This document shows, piece after piece, positions 45,984 through 55,325 of a DNA stretch of 64,000 bases (position 1 is its first letter; every line of letters begins with the position of its first letter). The translations under genes were made by a program, and so were the position numbers. The stretch is from Rhizobium sp. CC-YZS058 (GTDB taxonomy: Bacteria > Pseudomonadota > Alphaproteobacteria > Rhizobiales > Rhizobiaceae), in NCBI RefSeq assembly GCF_034720595.1, contig NZ_JAYESJ010000001.1, positions 2,010,001 to 2,074,000 on the forward strand, given 5' to 3'. Under the pieces are notes generated by a model that ran no database searches, had not been told where the DNA came from, and worked only from the letters and a program-made list of their open reading frames with translations.

Positions 45984-47143
45984 CAGAAATCGATCGCCGC
46001 GTAGAAGATGGCGAACAGGCCATCGACGAGGATGACGACGAAGATCGCCTTGACCACGGACTGGGTGACCTGCCGGCCGAGCGATTCGGCGCTGCCGCCA
46101 ACCTTCAAGCCTTCCACGGCCGCAACGATGCCGATGATCAGCGCCATGAACGGCGCCTTGATCATGCCGGCGAGCACGGAAGAAAAATCGACCGCTTCCT
46201 GCAGGCGCGAGAGGAAGGTCTGGTAGGTGATGCCCGAATAGGCATTGGTAACGACGGCGGCGCCGGCCAGTGCCGCAAAATTGGCGATGATGGTCAGGAG
46301 CGGCAGGGCGATCGTCAGCGCCACCAGGCGGGGGAAGACGAGGATGCCGATCGGGCTCAGGCCCATTACCTTCAGCGCGTCGATTTCCTCGCGCATCTTC
46401 ATCGAGCCGATTTCGGCCGTGATCGCGCTGCCGGAACGGCCGGCGATCATGATGGCGGTCAGCAGCACGCCGATTTCGCGCAGCTGCAGGATGCCGACGA
46501 GATCGACGACGAAGAGCTCGGCCCCGAAATAGCGAAGCTGGAAGGCGCCCTGCTGCGCGATGATCGCGCCGATCAGGAACGACATGAGCGTGATGATCGG
46601 CACGGCCTGGACGCCCATGCGATCGATCTGGTTGACGATCGCTGCAGGGGAAAGACCACTATGGCGCCCCACTTTGAGCTGCGCACCGCGCACCGCCGAG
46701 CCGACGATGTAGAGCGCGGCGACCAGATCCTCCCAGGCGGCCATGGTCACGCGGCCGATGGGCGAGAAGATGCGGGAGAAGAGCGGCTTGCGTTCCGCCT
46801 TCTCCTTGGCCGGCTGCTTGAGTTCGGCCGGCAGCGCCCTGATGAGCTCGAGATAGCCCGGCTTGCCGCCATCAAGCGTAACGGCCTCGCCGCCGCCGAG
46901 CTTGGTCATGAAGCGGCGAATCGCCCAGGCGCCGGCCGTATCCATGCCGTCGACGCCCGAAAGGTCGAGGCGCGCCTGGCCCTGCCCGCCATCCTTGGCA
47001 AGCTGGTCGAGCTTCGAAACGGCGGTCGGAAGCTGAGTGCTGCGCCAGGTTCCGGCAAAACGGAAAACCCGGTCCTGTCCTTCGGCTTCGTCGCGCTCCA
47101 CTGTCGCATCGGTGGTTTGGGAGGCTGTGGTCACGCGGCTCAA
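45983..47143 (-). CDS. mlaE: Mla-type ABC permease with N-terminal STAS domain
   Basis: The 386-residue protein combines an N-terminal STAS-like domain (about 20-120, FRFAGTWRSTQLPTAVSKLDQLAKDGGQGQARLDLSGVDGMDTAGAWAI), which in E. coli is the separate MlaB, with the MlaE permease (ALYIVGSAVRG ... GRSGSAITAEIGSMKMREEIDALKVMGLSPIGILVFPRLVAL). This fusion is common in alphaproteobacteria. The first codon at 47143 is TTG without a clear Shine-Dalgarno; a GTG nine bases later is equally possible, so the N-terminus is uncertain. It heads mlaE-mlaF-mlaD-lipoprotein and is divergent from the epimerase gene. Confidence 0.93.
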   Translation of the reverse strand: MSRVTTASQTTDATVERDEAEGQDRVFRFAGTWRSTQLPTAVSKLDQLAKDGGQGQARLDLSGVDGMDTAGAWAIRRFMTKLGGGEAVTLDGGKPGYLELIRALPAELKQPAKEKAERKPLFSRIFSPIGRVTMAAWEDLVAALYIVGSAVRGAQLKVGRHSGLSPAAIVNQIDRMGVQAVPIITLMSFLIGAIIAQQGAFQLRYFGAELFVVDLVGILQLREIGVLLTAIMIAGRSGSAITAEIGSMKMREEIDALKVMGLSPIGILVFPRLVALTIALPLLTIIANFAALAGAAVVTNAYSGITYQTFLSRLQEAVDFSSVLAGMIKAPFMALIIGIVAAVEGLKVGGSAESLGRQVTQSVVKAIFVVILVDGLFAIFYAAIDF

Positions 47144-47241
47144 AGTTCTTTCGGGAGGGTTCGCAAATGCTAAAAGGCGTTAACCTCTCTTAGCGAGTCG
47201 CAGAGCATCTGTCACCGCAGGAAATGGGAAGGAAACGGACG

Positions 47242-48240
47242 ATGGCAAGGGACGAACCGAGACGGGCGATGCAGCTCGCCGTGGAACATTTTCCGCTGAA
47301 GGAGGCCTTCACCATCTCGCGCGGATCGAAAACGGCGGCAAGTGTTGTCGTTTGCCGCTTACAGTGCGGCACCGCAGTCGGCCTCGGCGAATGCGTGCCC
47401 TATGCCCGCTATGGCGAAACGATCGAGAGCGTGCTTGCGGCGATCGAGAGCGTGCGGGCGGCGCTGGAAGGGGGTGTGTCGCGCGAGCTTCTGCAGACGC
47501 TACTGCCGCCGGGCGCTGCGCGCAACGCGGTCGATTGCGCGCTCTGGGACCTGGAGGCGAAGGTCAGCGGCGTCGCAGCCTGGCAGGCTGCAGGTCTCGC
47601 TTTGCCCGGTCCGCTGGTGACCGCTTACACGCTTTCGCTCGGCGAACCGGGCGAGATGGCTGCAGCGGCAGCCGCTCAGGCGCATCGTCCGCTGCTCAAG
47701 ATCAAGCTCGGCACGGGTAGTGATTCGGCCCGCCTCAGGGCGGTTCGTGCGGCTGCGCCCGATTGCGTTCTGGTGGTCGATGCGAACGAAGGCTGGCGAC
47801 CGAACACGCTCGCCGAGCATCTGGCCGTTGCCGCCGGCGAGGGCGTGGCGCTGGTGGAGCAGCCGCTGCCGGAGGGTGAGGACCAGGCCTTGGCCGAGAT
47901 CGCCCATCCGGTGCCGATCTGCGCGGACGAGAGCAGCAAGACCGCCGAGGGGCTGGAAAGCCTGCTCGGCCGCTATGATGCGGTCAACATCAAGCTCGAC
48001 AAGACAGGAGGGCTGACGGGGGCGCTTGCCATGCGGAAGCGGGCCGATGCGCTGGGCCTGAAGGTCATGGTGGGCTGCATGGTCGGAACCTCGCTCGGCA
48101 TGGCGCCGGCCGCCCTCGTGGCCCAGGGCGCCGCCTTCACCGATCTCGACGGGCCGCTGCTGCTGGCCCGCGACCGTGAGCCGGGCCTGACCTATGAGGG
48201 CTCGACCCTGCTGCCGCCCGTCCCCGCACTCTGGGGCTAG
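47242..48240 (+). CDS. Enolase-superfamily dipeptide epimerase / amino-acid racemase
   Basis: A 332-residue member of the muconate-lactonising subgroup of the enolase superfamily. The catalytic lysine pair sits in LLKIKLGTG and KLDKTGG. Metal ligands are in VVDANEGW (Asp), LVEQPLP (Glu) and CADESSKT (Asp/Glu). Family members include L-Ala-D/L-Glu epimerase (murein recycling) and N-acyl-glutamate racemase DgcA. The two cannot be told apart here, and no DgcN gene is adjacent. The ATG at 47242 is chosen over the one at 47224 because GAAGGAAA lies before it. It is divergent from mlaE. Confidence 0.88.
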   Translation: MARDEPRRAMQLAVEHFPLKEAFTISRGSKTAASVVVCRLQCGTAVGLGECVPYARYGETIESVLAAIESVRAALEGGVSRELLQTLLPPGAARNAVDCALWDLEAKVSGVAAWQAAGLALPGPLVTAYTLSLGEPGEMAAAAAAQAHRPLLKIKLGTGSDSARLRAVRAAAPDCVLVVDANEGWRPNTLAEHLAVAAGEGVALVEQPLPEGEDQALAEIAHPVPICADESSKTAEGLESLLGRYDAVNIKLDKTGGLTGALAMRKRADALGLKVMVGCMVGTSLGMAPAALVAQGAAFTDLDGPLLLARDREPGLTYEGSTLLPPVPALWG

Positions 48241-48255
48241 ACAGGCAGTGCCTCC

Positions 48256-49467
48256 TTACGCGGCACGGCGCGTCATCGCCGGGCCGCGCTGCATCGTCCA
48301 GGCCGCGACGATCAGGCTGACGCCGAGCGCGGCCACTGCGGACATGGCATAGAAGCCGCTCGCCCCGTACCAGGCATAGGCATAGCCGGAGATGAAGGTG
48401 CAGACGGCGGTGGAAAGGCCGGTGTAGAAGAAATAGAGCCCTTGCGCCCCGGCCTCCTGCTCCTCCGGCACCTGGCGCACCAGCTGGTTCTGCAGGCCGG
48501 TATGCATCAGCGCATAGGTGAAGGCGTGCATGGTCTGCAGCGCCAGATAGCCGCCGAAGCCGAGGTCGAGCGGAAAGAGAAGCCAGCGCCCGACGGCCAA
48601 CGCCGCGCCCGACAGGATCATGACCCAGAGGCTCATGCGCAGCAGCAACGGCTTGGCAACCACGAACATGGCGATTTCCGCCAGCACCCCGGCGCTCCAG
48701 AGCAGGCCGATCTCCGTGCCCGTAAAGCCGATCTTGCTCCAGTAGAGTGCCGAAAACGCGAAGAGCATGCCATGGCTGCCATTGACGAGGCCCACGCCGA
48801 GGATGAGCGTCTGGACATCGCGGCGGCGCAGTGCCTTCGGCTGCGGGGCTGCCAGGGAGGTCAACGTCGAGGGCCGGCGCGGCGGGCCGACCTTGGGCGC
48901 CAAAAAGGTGATGCCGATCATGACGGCGAAGCTCAGCGCCATGGCCGGCAGAACCATGCTGCCGCCGACCAGGCTGATCAGCTCGCCGCCGATCATGGTG
49001 GCGACGATGAAGACGATCGAGCCCCAGAGCCGCATCCGCGCATAGTCGAAGCCCCAGCGCCGCACGCCGGACAGCGCGATCGCCTCGACGATCGGCACAT
49101 AGGGGGAATAGACGCCGCCCTGCAGGGTGTAGACGACGAGGATGAACCAGAAGCTGTCGGACACGAACAGCGCCAGCGCGGTCAGCAGCGAAAGAACGGC
49201 CGAGACATGCAGAAGCCGCGTCCGCTCGCCCATTCTGTCGGCAAGCACCCCGGCGAGCGGCGCTGTGAACACCCGCAGGAACATCGGCACGGCGAGGATG
49301 AGCGCGATCTCGGGATCGCTCATATGCAGCGTTGCCAGCCAGATCGGGAAGAAGGGCATGGCAAAGCCGTTGACGAGCAGCGGACCGGAGAAGAGGAGCG
49401 CCAGACGCGTCGTGAAATGCCGCGGCGCCAGATGCAGGACGGGCGGGGCGGAATCGGAGAGAATCAT
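48256..49467 (-). CDS. MFS transporter, 3-phenylpropionate transporter (HcaT)-like
   Basis: A 403-residue protein with twelve membrane helices. GFAMPFFPIWLATLHMSDPEIALILAVPMFLRVFTAPLAGVLADRMGER carries the MFS loop 2-3 motif. FAFSALYWSKIGFTGTEIGLLWSAGVLAEI and LQTMHAFTYALMHTGLQNQLVRQVP are typical of the HcaT/YihN-like group. The substrate is unknown; the HcaT family name does not prove aromatic acid uptake. It converges with the epimerase gene 15 bases away. Confidence 0.88.
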   Translation of the reverse strand: MILSDSAPPVLHLAPRHFTTRLALLFSGPLLVNGFAMPFFPIWLATLHMSDPEIALILAVPMFLRVFTAPLAGVLADRMGERTRLLHVSAVLSLLTALALFVSDSFWFILVVYTLQGGVYSPYVPIVEAIALSGVRRWGFDYARMRLWGSIVFIVATMIGGELISLVGGSMVLPAMALSFAVMIGITFLAPKVGPPRRPSTLTSLAAPQPKALRRRDVQTLILGVGLVNGSHGMLFAFSALYWSKIGFTGTEIGLLWSAGVLAEIAMFVVAKPLLLRMSLWVMILSGAALAVGRWLLFPLDLGFGGYLALQTMHAFTYALMHTGLQNQLVRQVPEEQEAGAQGLYFFYTGLSTAVCTFISGYAYAWYGASGFYAMSAVAALGVSLIVAAWTMQRGPAMTRRAA

Positions 49468-49647
49468 GGGTAGAAACCTGCGGGAGACCGCAGCCTGTTA
49501 GCATGCTCGACCGCCCCGCTGATCACGCCCAATGGCGGCCACACCGCTTTCCCGCCGAGGCGCGGCAAATCCGCAACGCTCGACCTCAATGCCGTTAGAG
49601 GAACCGTTGGCCGGCAGATCGAAGCCCGCACCGGCCGCACGCACGCG

Positions 49648-50487
49648 TCAGGCCGCGTGGCGACCGATCATGCCGGCGAGGAGCGCCTCCGCTTCGTGCG
49701 AAGGTTCGTTCTCGACGACATTGCCCAGGATCTCGCGCCAGTGAACGAGCTCCATCCGCCCGTCCTGATGCTCGAGAATGGCGGTGCAGCTCTCCACCCA
49801 GTCGCCGGTGTTGAGATAACGGATGCCGTCGATCTCCGTCATCACCGCATGGTGGATATGGCCGCAGACGACGCCATCGGCATCGGCCCGCCGGGCCTCC
49901 TCGGCGACGACGCTCTGAAAGGCGCCGATGAAATTGACGGCGTGTTTCACCTGCAGCTTCGCCCAGGCGGAGAAAGACCAGTAGGGCATGCCGAGTCGCC
50001 GGCGAACGGCGGACAGGACGATGTTGATCGCGATCGCCATGTCATAGGCCCAGTCGCCCAGATGGGCGATCAGCCTGGCGTTGCGGACGACGACGTCGAA
50101 TTCATCGCCATGCAGAACGAGGTAGCGCCGTCCGTCCGCCGCCTCGTGCATATGGCGCGGGGCCACCTCGATGCCGCCGAAATGGACGCCGGGGAAGTCG
50201 CGCAGGAACTCGTCGTGATTGCCCGGAATATAGATGATGCGCGTGCCCTTGCGCGCCTTGCGCAGGAGCTTCTGCACCACGTCGTTGCAGGCCTGCGGCC
50301 AGTACCAGGAGCGCTTGAGCCGCCAGCCATCGACGATATCGCCGACGAGGATGATCGTTTCGGCATCGTGGTGGCGCAGAAAATCGAGCAGATAGTCGGT
50401 CTTGGCCGCCTTGGAGCCAAGATGGACATCGGAAATGAACAGCGTGCGATAGCGGCGCGGCGCCGGGTCGGGCTTGGTCTCTGTCAT
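49648..50487 (-). CDS. LpxH-like UDP-2,3-diacylglucosamine diphosphatase family protein
   Basis: A 279-residue calcineurin-type metallophosphoesterase. Metal-binding motifs are LFISDVHLGS, ILVGDIVDGW, YIPGNHDEFLR and VCGHIHHAVM, with LHGDEFD in between. It resembles the LpxH-like proteins, which cut the pyrophosphate of UDP-2,3-diacylglucosamine in lipid A synthesis. But alphaproteobacteria usually use LpxI for that step, so the true substrate is open. The ATG at 50487 (MTETKPDPAP) is chosen instead of the frame starting 26 codons earlier. It is divergent from the malic enzyme gene. Confidence 0.85.
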   Translation of the reverse strand: MTETKPDPAPRRYRTLFISDVHLGSKAAKTDYLLDFLRHHDAETIILVGDIVDGWRLKRSWYWPQACNDVVQKLLRKARKGTRIIYIPGNHDEFLRDFPGVHFGGIEVAPRHMHEAADGRRYLVLHGDEFDVVVRNARLIAHLGDWAYDMAIAINIVLSAVRRRLGMPYWSFSAWAKLQVKHAVNFIGAFQSVVAEEARRADADGVVCGHIHHAVMTEIDGIRYLNTGDWVESCTAILEHQDGRMELVHWREILGNVVENEPSHEAEALLAGMIGRHAA

Positions 50488-50651
50488 GGGGCCTCGCAGG
50501 AACTCGTGCGGTTCTTCAAGGCTAAAACAGACTCTTGTTTCAAGAGCATGACAGCGGCGAGCCATGCGGAGCTTGCAGGGCTCGCCAACTGTACGTCACG
50601 GCTAAATCATGCCAGAAGGGCCCACCCCGAAGACGGCGAATGAGGAAAGCG

Positions 50652-53003
50652 ATGACCAGCGGCGACCAGAACAGCGGCACACCGAACGCGAACTCGGAAA
50701 CGCGGGTCGAGACCGAACGCCAGGGCCCGGCCACCGGCGATATCGACAGCCAGGCCTTGTTCTTCCACCGCTATCCCCGCCCCGGCAAGCTCGAGATCCA
50801 GGCGACCAAGCCGCTCGGCAACCAGCGCGATCTGGCGCTCGCCTATTCGCCCGGCGTCGCGGCGCCGTGCCTTGCGATCCGCGACAATGCCGAACTCGCG
50901 GCCGATTACACGGCGCGCGCCAATCTCGTCGCCGTGGTCTCCAACGGTTCGGCCGTGCTTGGTCTCGGCAATATCGGGCCGCTCGCCTCCAAGCCGGTCA
51001 TGGAAGGCAAGGCGGTGCTCTTCAAGAAGTTCGCCGGCATCGACGTCTTCGATATCGAGATCGACGCGCCGGGCATCGAGCGCATGGTCGATGTCGTCTC
51101 GGCGCTCGAGCCGACCTTCGGCGGCATCAATCTCGAAGACATCAAGGCGCCCGAATGTTTCGAGGTCGAGCGTCGCCTGCGCAGCATGATGAACATCCCG
51201 GTCTTCCATGACGACCAGCATGGTACGGCGATCATCGTCGCCGCCGCCGTTCTCAACGGGCTCGAGCTGGCAGGCAAGGACATCGCCACGGCCAAGATCG
51301 TCACCTCCGGCGCCGGTGCTGCAGCGCTCGCCTGCCTCAATCTCCTGGTCGAGCTTGGCGCAAAGCGCGAAAACATCTGGGTGCACGATCTCGAAGGCCT
51401 GGTCTACGAAGGTCGCGAGGTGCTGATGGATGAGTGGAAATCCGTCTATGCGCAGCCGAGCAACAAGCGCGTGCTGTCCGAATCCATCGGTGGCGCCGAT
51501 GTCTTCCTCGGCCTGTCGGCAGCCGGCGTGTTGAAGCCGGACCTGCTGGCGCAGATGGCGGAGAAGCCGCTGATCATGGCGCTTGCCAATCCGACGCCGG
51601 AGATCATGCCGTCGCTCGCCCGCGCCGCCCGCCCGGACGCGATGATCTGCACCGGCCGTTCGGACTTCCCGAACCAGGTGAACAACGTCCTCTGCTTCCC
51701 CTATATCTTCCGCGGCGCGCTCGATTGCGGCGCGCGCACGATCAATGAAGAGATGAAGATGGCGGCGGTGCGGTCGATCGCCGGGCTTGCCCGCGAAGAG
51801 CCCTCCGATGTCGCCGCCCGCGCCTATAGCGAGGAGACCCCGGTCTTCGGGCCGGACTATCTCATCCCCTCGCCCTTCGACCAGCGCCTGATCCTGCGCA
51901 TCGCGCCCGCCGTCGCCAAGGCAGCAGCAGAAACAGGGGTCGCGACCCGCCCGATCACCGATTTCGATGCCTATCTCGACCAGCTGAACCGCTTCGTCTT
52001 CCGCTCGGGCTTCATCATGAAGCCGATCTTCACGCTCGCGAAATCGGCGCCGAAGAACCGCGTGATCTTTTCCGAAGGCGAGGACGAGCGCGTGCTGCGC
52101 GCCGCCCAGGTCCTGCTTGAGGAAGGCACCGCCCGGCCGATCCTCATCGGCCGACCGCAGATCATCGAAAGCCGGTTGAAGCGCTATGGCCTGCGCATCC
52201 GCCCAGACACGGACTTCGAGGTGATCAACCCGGAAAGCGACCGCCGCTTCAAGGACTATGTCGACCAATATCTGTCCATTACGGGCCGGCTCGGCATCAT
52301 TCCGGAAGCGGCCCGCACCATCGTGCGCACCAACACCACCGTGATCGGCGCGCTGGCGCTGAAGCGCGGCGAGGCGGATGCCCTGATCTGCGGTCTGGAA
52401 GGCCGATACAGCCGGCATCTGCGCGACATTTCGCAGATCATCGGCAAGCGCAAGGGCGCGCTGGATTTCTCGGCCATGAGCCTGTTGATCTCCTCGCGCG
52501 GCGCAACCTTCTTCACCGACACTTTCGTGACCTTCAATCCAACTGCCGAGGAAGTGGCGCAGAAGACGGTGCTGGCCGCCGAGACTATCCGCCGCTTCGG
52601 CATCACGCCGCGCGCCGCCCTCGTCTCGCATTCCAATTTCGGCTCCCGCGAATCGGAAAGCGCCACCAAGATGCGCCGGGCCATGGAGTTCGTCCGCGAA
52701 CTGGCGCCGGACCTTGAAGCCGATGGCGAGATGCATGGCGAATCGGCGATCTCAGAGGTGTTGCGCAAGCGCGTCCTGCCCGCCTCCACCCTGTCGGGCG
52801 AAGCCAATCTCCTAGTGTTCCCCAATCTCGACGCGGCCAATATCTCGATGGGACTTGTCAAGGGCATGACCGACGGGCTGCATGTCGGGCCGATCCTGCT
52901 CGGCTGTGCGGAGGCCGCCCACATCCTGTCGCCGTCCGTCACCTCGCGCGGCGTGGTCAACATGGCGGCGCTTGCCGTCGTCGAAGCCTCGCATCCGGTG
53001 TGA
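50652..53003 (+). CDS. Malic enzyme with C-terminal phosphotransacetylase-like domain
   Basis: The 783-residue product has an N-terminal malic enzyme (about 35-430: [88 protein letters not shown]). A C-terminal phosphotransacetylase-like domain (about 460-783: [25 protein letters not shown]) follows, which lacks known catalysis and mediates acetyl-CoA control. It decarboxylates malate to pyruvate. Rhizobia have an NAD(P)-dependent Dme and an NADP-dependent Tme, and sequence by eye does not tell which this is. The ATG at 50652 follows GAGGAAA; the 50640 ATG is an alternative. Confidence 0.95.
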   Translation: MTSGDQNSGTPNANSETRVETERQGPATGDIDSQALFFHRYPRPGKLEIQATKPLGNQRDLALAYSPGVAAPCLAIRDNAELAADYTARANLVAVVSNGSAVLGLGNIGPLASKPVMEGKAVLFKKFAGIDVFDIEIDAPGIERMVDVVSALEPTFGGINLEDIKAPECFEVERRLRSMMNIPVFHDDQHGTAIIVAAAVLNGLELAGKDIATAKIVTSGAGAAALACLNLLVELGAKRENIWVHDLEGLVYEGREVLMDEWKSVYAQPSNKRVLSESIGGADVFLGLSAAGVLKPDLLAQMAEKPLIMALANPTPEIMPSLARAARPDAMICTGRSDFPNQVNNVLCFPYIFRGALDCGARTINEEMKMAAVRSIAGLAREEPSDVAARAYSEETPVFGPDYLIPSPFDQRLILRIAPAVAKAAAETGVATRPITDFDAYLDQLNRFVFRSGFIMKPIFTLAKSAPKNRVIFSEGEDERVLRAAQVLLEEGTARPILIGRPQIIESRLKRYGLRIRPDTDFEVINPESDRRFKDYVDQYLSITGRLGIIPEAARTIVRTNTTVIGALALKRGEADALICGLEGRYSRHLRDISQIIGKRKGALDFSAMSLLISSRGATFFTDTFVTFNPTAEEVAQKTVLAAETIRRFGITPRAALVSHSNFGSRESESATKMRRAMEFVRELAPDLEADGEMHGESAISEVLRKRVLPASTLSGEANLLVFPNLDAANISMGLVKGMTDGLHVGPILLGCAEAAHILSPSVTSRGVVNMAALAVVEASHPV

Positions 53004-53172
53004 GGCGTCACGGTAACCATCGCTCGGGAAAAGCGGATGGTAAGCGACACTTGATCGGTTGGACACGTTGCGCCGGCGGGGTCGCGCGCTAAGATAAGGC
53101 TGAAGGCCATGCCCGCGGGGCTGGCCGGCCCATCGTTCATCGACGCCTCCAACGCGAAAGCGAGTCTGGACC

Positions 53173-54324
53173 GTGCGCAGTCGCAAGCTCTTCGTCGTCG
53201 CCCTTTTCCTGCCCCTGATCGGAGCATCGGTCGCGCAGGCCTCGCCGCTCTGCGAGCGTCTCTACGAGCGCCTCGCCGAACTGCCGAGCGTCACCAGCAA
53301 TCGCCCGACAGGCACGTCGCGCGACCTCATCGGCGCGCTCTCGCGCCACAATCTCGATCTGCGCGCTGCCCGCGGGCAAGCCCGTCGCATGGGCTGCAGC
53401 GGCGGCAGCATCACCATCATCAATGGCGAAAACGACGCGCTGTGCCGCCAGATCGACGAGCGGATCGCCGCGCTGCGGGATGAGATCGACGCACTCAAGG
53501 CGCAGCGCCTGGCGGACCTGAACGGCACGGAGCATGATGCGGCGCGCCGGCGCGTCATGGTCGCGCTCTCGGCCAACCGCTGCGACGAGACGCAGGATGC
53601 GATCGTCAGCGCTTCCGTCGGCGGCGACGAACAGCCGCGCAACATCATCGCCGATCTGCCGCCGATCGGCAGCGAGCAGTCGCCGGTTCTGCGCGGGCGG
53701 ACGGAGTTCCCGGAGCTCGAATTCGGCGATCAGGCCGGCGATCTGCGCACCATGTGCGTGCGCACCTGCGATGGCGCCTTCTTTCCGATCTCGGCCCATG
53801 CGAGCCCGGCAGATTTTCCGCGCGACGCCGAAGCCTGCAGCCGCCGCTGCCCGGGCGCCGAAACGGAACTCTATTATCATCCTCTGACAAGCGGCGACAC
53901 CGAGAGCATGGTTTCGGCCGAAACGGGCAAGCTCTATTCCGACCTGCCGACCGCCTTCGCCTACAAGACCGGCGATCCTGCCGACCGCAAGCAGTGCGGA
54001 TGCGCTCTCACGCCGCGCGCAGCGGCGCCGCTCAGCACGCCGATCACCCCCGGCGGCAGCATCAGCACCGTGACCTCAGACCCCGGTCGGGCGGCCTCGA
54101 CTCAGAGTGCGGCCGCGGACCCGGCCGCGAGCGCCGCGCCCTCGTCGCCCGCCTCTCCCTCCGCAGCTGCAGCACCCGCCGTCGCGCCGCCCATCGAGCG
54201 GCCCTATGATCCGAAGGCGAACCGTGTGCGTCAGGTCGGTCCGACGTTCCTGCCGGCGGAGGAAACCGCCATCGACCTCAGGCACCCTAAGGGCCCAGCC
54301 TTCCAGCCGCAGCAGGCGAACTGA
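53173..54324 (+). CDS. Exported DUF2865-family protein
   Basis: A 383-residue protein with a Sec signal (MRSRKLFVVALFLPLIGASVAQA). It continues with PLCERLYERLAELP, a coiled stretch (CRQIDERIAALRDEIDALKAQRLADLNG) and a cysteine-rich central domain, RTMCVRTCDGAFFPISAHASPADFPRDAEACSRRCPGAETELYYHPL, which is the DUF2865 signature. The tail (about 280-345) is Ala/Pro-rich. Paired cysteines suggest disulfides in the periplasm. The start is a GTG at 53173 at the head of the signal peptide. Function unknown. Confidence 0.88.
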   Translation: MRSRKLFVVALFLPLIGASVAQASPLCERLYERLAELPSVTSNRPTGTSRDLIGALSRHNLDLRAARGQARRMGCSGGSITIINGENDALCRQIDERIAALRDEIDALKAQRLADLNGTEHDAARRRVMVALSANRCDETQDAIVSASVGGDEQPRNIIADLPPIGSEQSPVLRGRTEFPELEFGDQAGDLRTMCVRTCDGAFFPISAHASPADFPRDAEACSRRCPGAETELYYHPLTSGDTESMVSAETGKLYSDLPTAFAYKTGDPADRKQCGCALTPRAAAPLSTPITPGGSISTVTSDPGRAASTQSAAADPAASAAPSSPASPSAAAAPAVAPPIERPYDPKANRVRQVGPTFLPAEETAIDLRHPKGPAFQPQQAN

Positions 54325-54368
54325 GGCAGAGACGGGCCGCCTGCCAGGGCAACAACCTCGATCGGCCG

Positions 54369-55193
54369 TCACGCCGGTTCATAGCGCACATAGGCGAAGG
54401 CGCTGCCATCGGGCGACCAGTTGGGCACGTTCATCGTGCCCTGCCCGCCAAAAAGCGTGAAGAGTTCGCGCGCCTGCCCGCCGTCCGGATCCATGAGACG
54501 CAGCCGCACGGTGTGGTCGCGCGGATGGTCGAAAACATCGCCATCATAGGACAGCACGAGCAGATGCCGCCCATCCGGAGAGGGATGAGGAAACCAGTCG
54601 CCATAGGGACTGTCGGTAATCCGCTCCGCCGCGCCACCCTGCGCCGGAACCCGCCAGATCTGCATGCGGCCGCTGCGGCTGGAGTTGAAGTAGATCCAGC
54701 GGCCGTCCGGCGAATAATCCGGTCCGTCATTGCGCCCTTCCCCAAAGGTCAATCGCGTCTCCGCGCCGCCCGAGACATCGATCGTATAGATATCGAAGAC
54801 ATCGTCGCGAATGCCGCAATAGGCGAGCCGGGCGCCGTCCGGCGACCAGCCGTGCCAGTAGGACGGCAGGGTTTCGGTCACGAGCGTCGGCGTCCCGCCG
54901 GTGACCGGAAGCGTGTAGATGGCCGACTTGCCGAACTCGGTCTTGTCGCTGATCGCCAGCAGGGTGCCATCCGGCGAGAGCCCGTGGTCGTTGTTGAGCG
55001 CGCGGGCAAAGCCCGTGTCGATCTGCGTCAGCGCACCGCCTTCAACCGGCAGGGAAAACAGCAGCCCCTCGCCGTTCAACAGCAGCGCTTGTCCATCCCG
55101 CGTGAAATTCGGTGCCTCGATCAGCCGGTCGGTCTCATGCACAATGTGCGACCGGCCGGTGGAAAGGGTGAAGATCTCGACGGCGCTGCGCAT
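54369..55193 (-). CDS. TolB-like PD40 beta-propeller protein, cytoplasmic
   Basis: A 274-residue protein made of about six TolB/WD40-like PD40 blades, each with a SPDG(R/T) turn: LSPDGTLLAISD, WSPDGARLAYCG, YSPDGRWIYFNSSRSG, PSPDGRHLLVLSYDG and WSPDGSAFAYVRYE. Unlike TolB it has no signal peptide or N-terminal TolB domain, so it is probably cytosolic. Its partner is unknown. It is divergent from the LTA synthase-family gene. Confidence 0.85.
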   Translation of the reverse strand: MRSAVEIFTLSTGRSHIVHETDRLIEAPNFTRDGQALLLNGEGLLFSLPVEGGALTQIDTGFARALNNDHGLSPDGTLLAISDKTEFGKSAIYTLPVTGGTPTLVTETLPSYWHGWSPDGARLAYCGIRDDVFDIYTIDVSGGAETRLTFGEGRNDGPDYSPDGRWIYFNSSRSGRMQIWRVPAQGGAAERITDSPYGDWFPHPSPDGRHLLVLSYDGDVFDHPRDHTVRLRLMDPDGGQARELFTLFGGQGTMNVPNWSPDGSAFAYVRYEPA

Positions 55194-55325
55194 GGCGGCC
55201 TCCTTGCAAACGGGCTGCTAATAGGTTGGAAGAATGGGGGAAATACGGGAACCGAGCCATTCATCCCCTGTTCAACATGACAGCACTATGACAGTTCTGC
55301 GATTGTTTTGTAAAAGGAGACGGCT